From assembly GCA_050633165.1 (NCBI GenBank), contig JBOEFZ010000002.1, positions 1-64,000 of the forward strand: 64,000 bases of DNA, read 5' to 3'. The notes below the pieces were generated by a model. The model worked only from the letters and a program-made list of their open reading frames with translations, was not told where the DNA came from and ran no database searches. The position numbers and the translations under genes were made by a program. The DNA is from TMED27 sp050633165 (GTDB lineage: Bacteria; Pseudomonadota; Alphaproteobacteria; Micavibrionales; Micavibrionaceae). Below, one piece after another: positions 63,535 through 64,000 of the stretch. How positions within the stretch are numbered: position 1 is the first letter of the stretch; the number at the start of each line of letters is the position of its first letter.

Positions 63535-64000
63535 TCCCCCTTCTCAACAAAGCTATCCATGACGCGTTTTTGTCCTGCTTTGTCGAAATTGATGTCTAGT
63601 TTGTGGCCGTCAATATGGATGATTTTGCCGTAGCCGAATTTATCGTGGAAGACGCGGTCGCCGCGTGTGAAGATTGTTCCGCTTTCGCTCATGACTTTGC
63701 GTTCAACGGGCGCGCGGCTTTGTACTTTCGGGGCGAAGCCGCTGCTGTCCCAATGGCTGGATCGTCCTGCGCTTGCTGCGCTGATCTCGCTGCTAACCTC
63801 GACATATTCTTTGGGGAGTTCATCAACAAAGCGTGAGGGAACAGCATTGACCCAGCTGCCGTACATGCGTCGGTTGGCGGCGAAGGAAATATGCGCCCGT
63901 TTTTTCGCGCGCGTAATCCCGACATAGGCCAAGCGGCGCTCTTCCTCTAAGCCCTTCATTCCATTCTCATCCATACTACGTTGCGAGGGGAACAGCCCTT
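63531..64000 (-). CDS. uvrD: UvrD/PcrA-type ATP-dependent DNA helicase, C-terminal end (partial)
   Basis: The last 156 or so residues of a superfamily 1A helicase, open at the window edge. Motif VI EEERRLAYVGITRAKKR is clear, followed by SFAANRRMYG and a C-terminal tail with a Tudor-like ending (FGYGKIIHIDGHKLDINFDKAG). It functions in DNA repair and replication. The N-terminal motifs lie outside the window. Confidence 0.9.
   Translation of the reverse strand, partial: GLFPSQRSMDENGMKGLEEERRLAYVGITRAKKRAHISFAANRRMYGSWVNAVPSRFVDELPKEYVEVSSEISAASAGRSSHWDSSGFAPKVQSRAPVERKVMSESGTIFTRGDRVFHDKFGYGKIIHIDGHKLDINFDKAGQKRVMDSFVEKGD

Noticed and set aside
1..64000. CRISPR array
   Set aside because: No regularly spaced direct repeats with unique spacers; the regular repeats present are RTX and T1SS coding repeats.

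Overview
The window looks like chromosome from a flagellated, Gram-negative alphaproteobacterium. The evidence is a CheY-like protein with an alphaproteobacterial C-terminal tail, a complex I NDUFA9-like protein, a surA-rsmA pair without pdxA between them, and alphaproteobacterial DUF2924/serine recombinase remnants. Micavibrio-like or Rhodospirillales-like lineages are my best guess, but the exact taxon is not shown by the sequence.

Left core (1-31.3 kb). A partial, very large type I-secreted adhesin starts the window, followed by a CheY/HPt-like pair. Serine biosynthesis is unusually compact here: serA, and a divergent serC/serB pair 5 kb away. A stand-alone Pycsar-effector-like membrane protein, a BaiN/HI0933 flavoprotein, an RhlE-type RNA helicase and a single-domain Clp-like AAA+ ATPase lie between or beside them. 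A flagellar block follows: flgD-flgE-two small proteins-flgK-flgL-one small protein on the minus strand, then fliC-fliD-fliS on the plus strand. Next come an ECF sigma factor and a three-gene RND efflux operon, ending at tRNA-Glu(TTC).

Accessory middle (31.3-54.0 kb). Everything between tRNA-Glu(TTC) and tRNA-Ser(GGA) looks mobile. Island A (about 31.3-39.1 kb) begins with a P4-type integrase at the 3' end of tRNA-Glu and ends in a degenerate copy of the tRNA 3' end. It carries an AlpA/HTH-zinc/tyrosine recombinase operon, a strongly structured minus-strand RNA leader, and a 935-residue protein that fuses a superfamily 2 helicase to an RpoD-like sigma-70 region 4. That fusion is the most unusual object in the window. 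Next come a truncated second integrase abutting a methyltransferase fragment, an IS1595-type element that seems to carry two passenger genes, a Fic protein, DUF2779 and DUF2924 remnants fused at a junction, and a large serine recombinase with a probable C-terminal frameshift. A separate 7.5-kb module with a 1999-residue RTX protein and two small membrane or secreted proteins is bracketed by degenerate 206-bp direct repeats, the right one ending in tRNA-Ser.

Right core (54-64 kb). This holds an alpha/beta hydrolase, a GT4/GT9 glycosyltransferase pair, an ArsR regulator with two cysteines, gmk, rsmA, surA, an NDUFA9-like protein, a DUF1223 protein and the C-terminal end of a UvrD/PcrA helicase. 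In sampled stretches the plus strand is C-rich throughout the left core and G-rich in the right core, whatever the gene orientation. A strand-asymmetry switch (origin-like or inversion breakpoint) therefore lies inside the accessory region.
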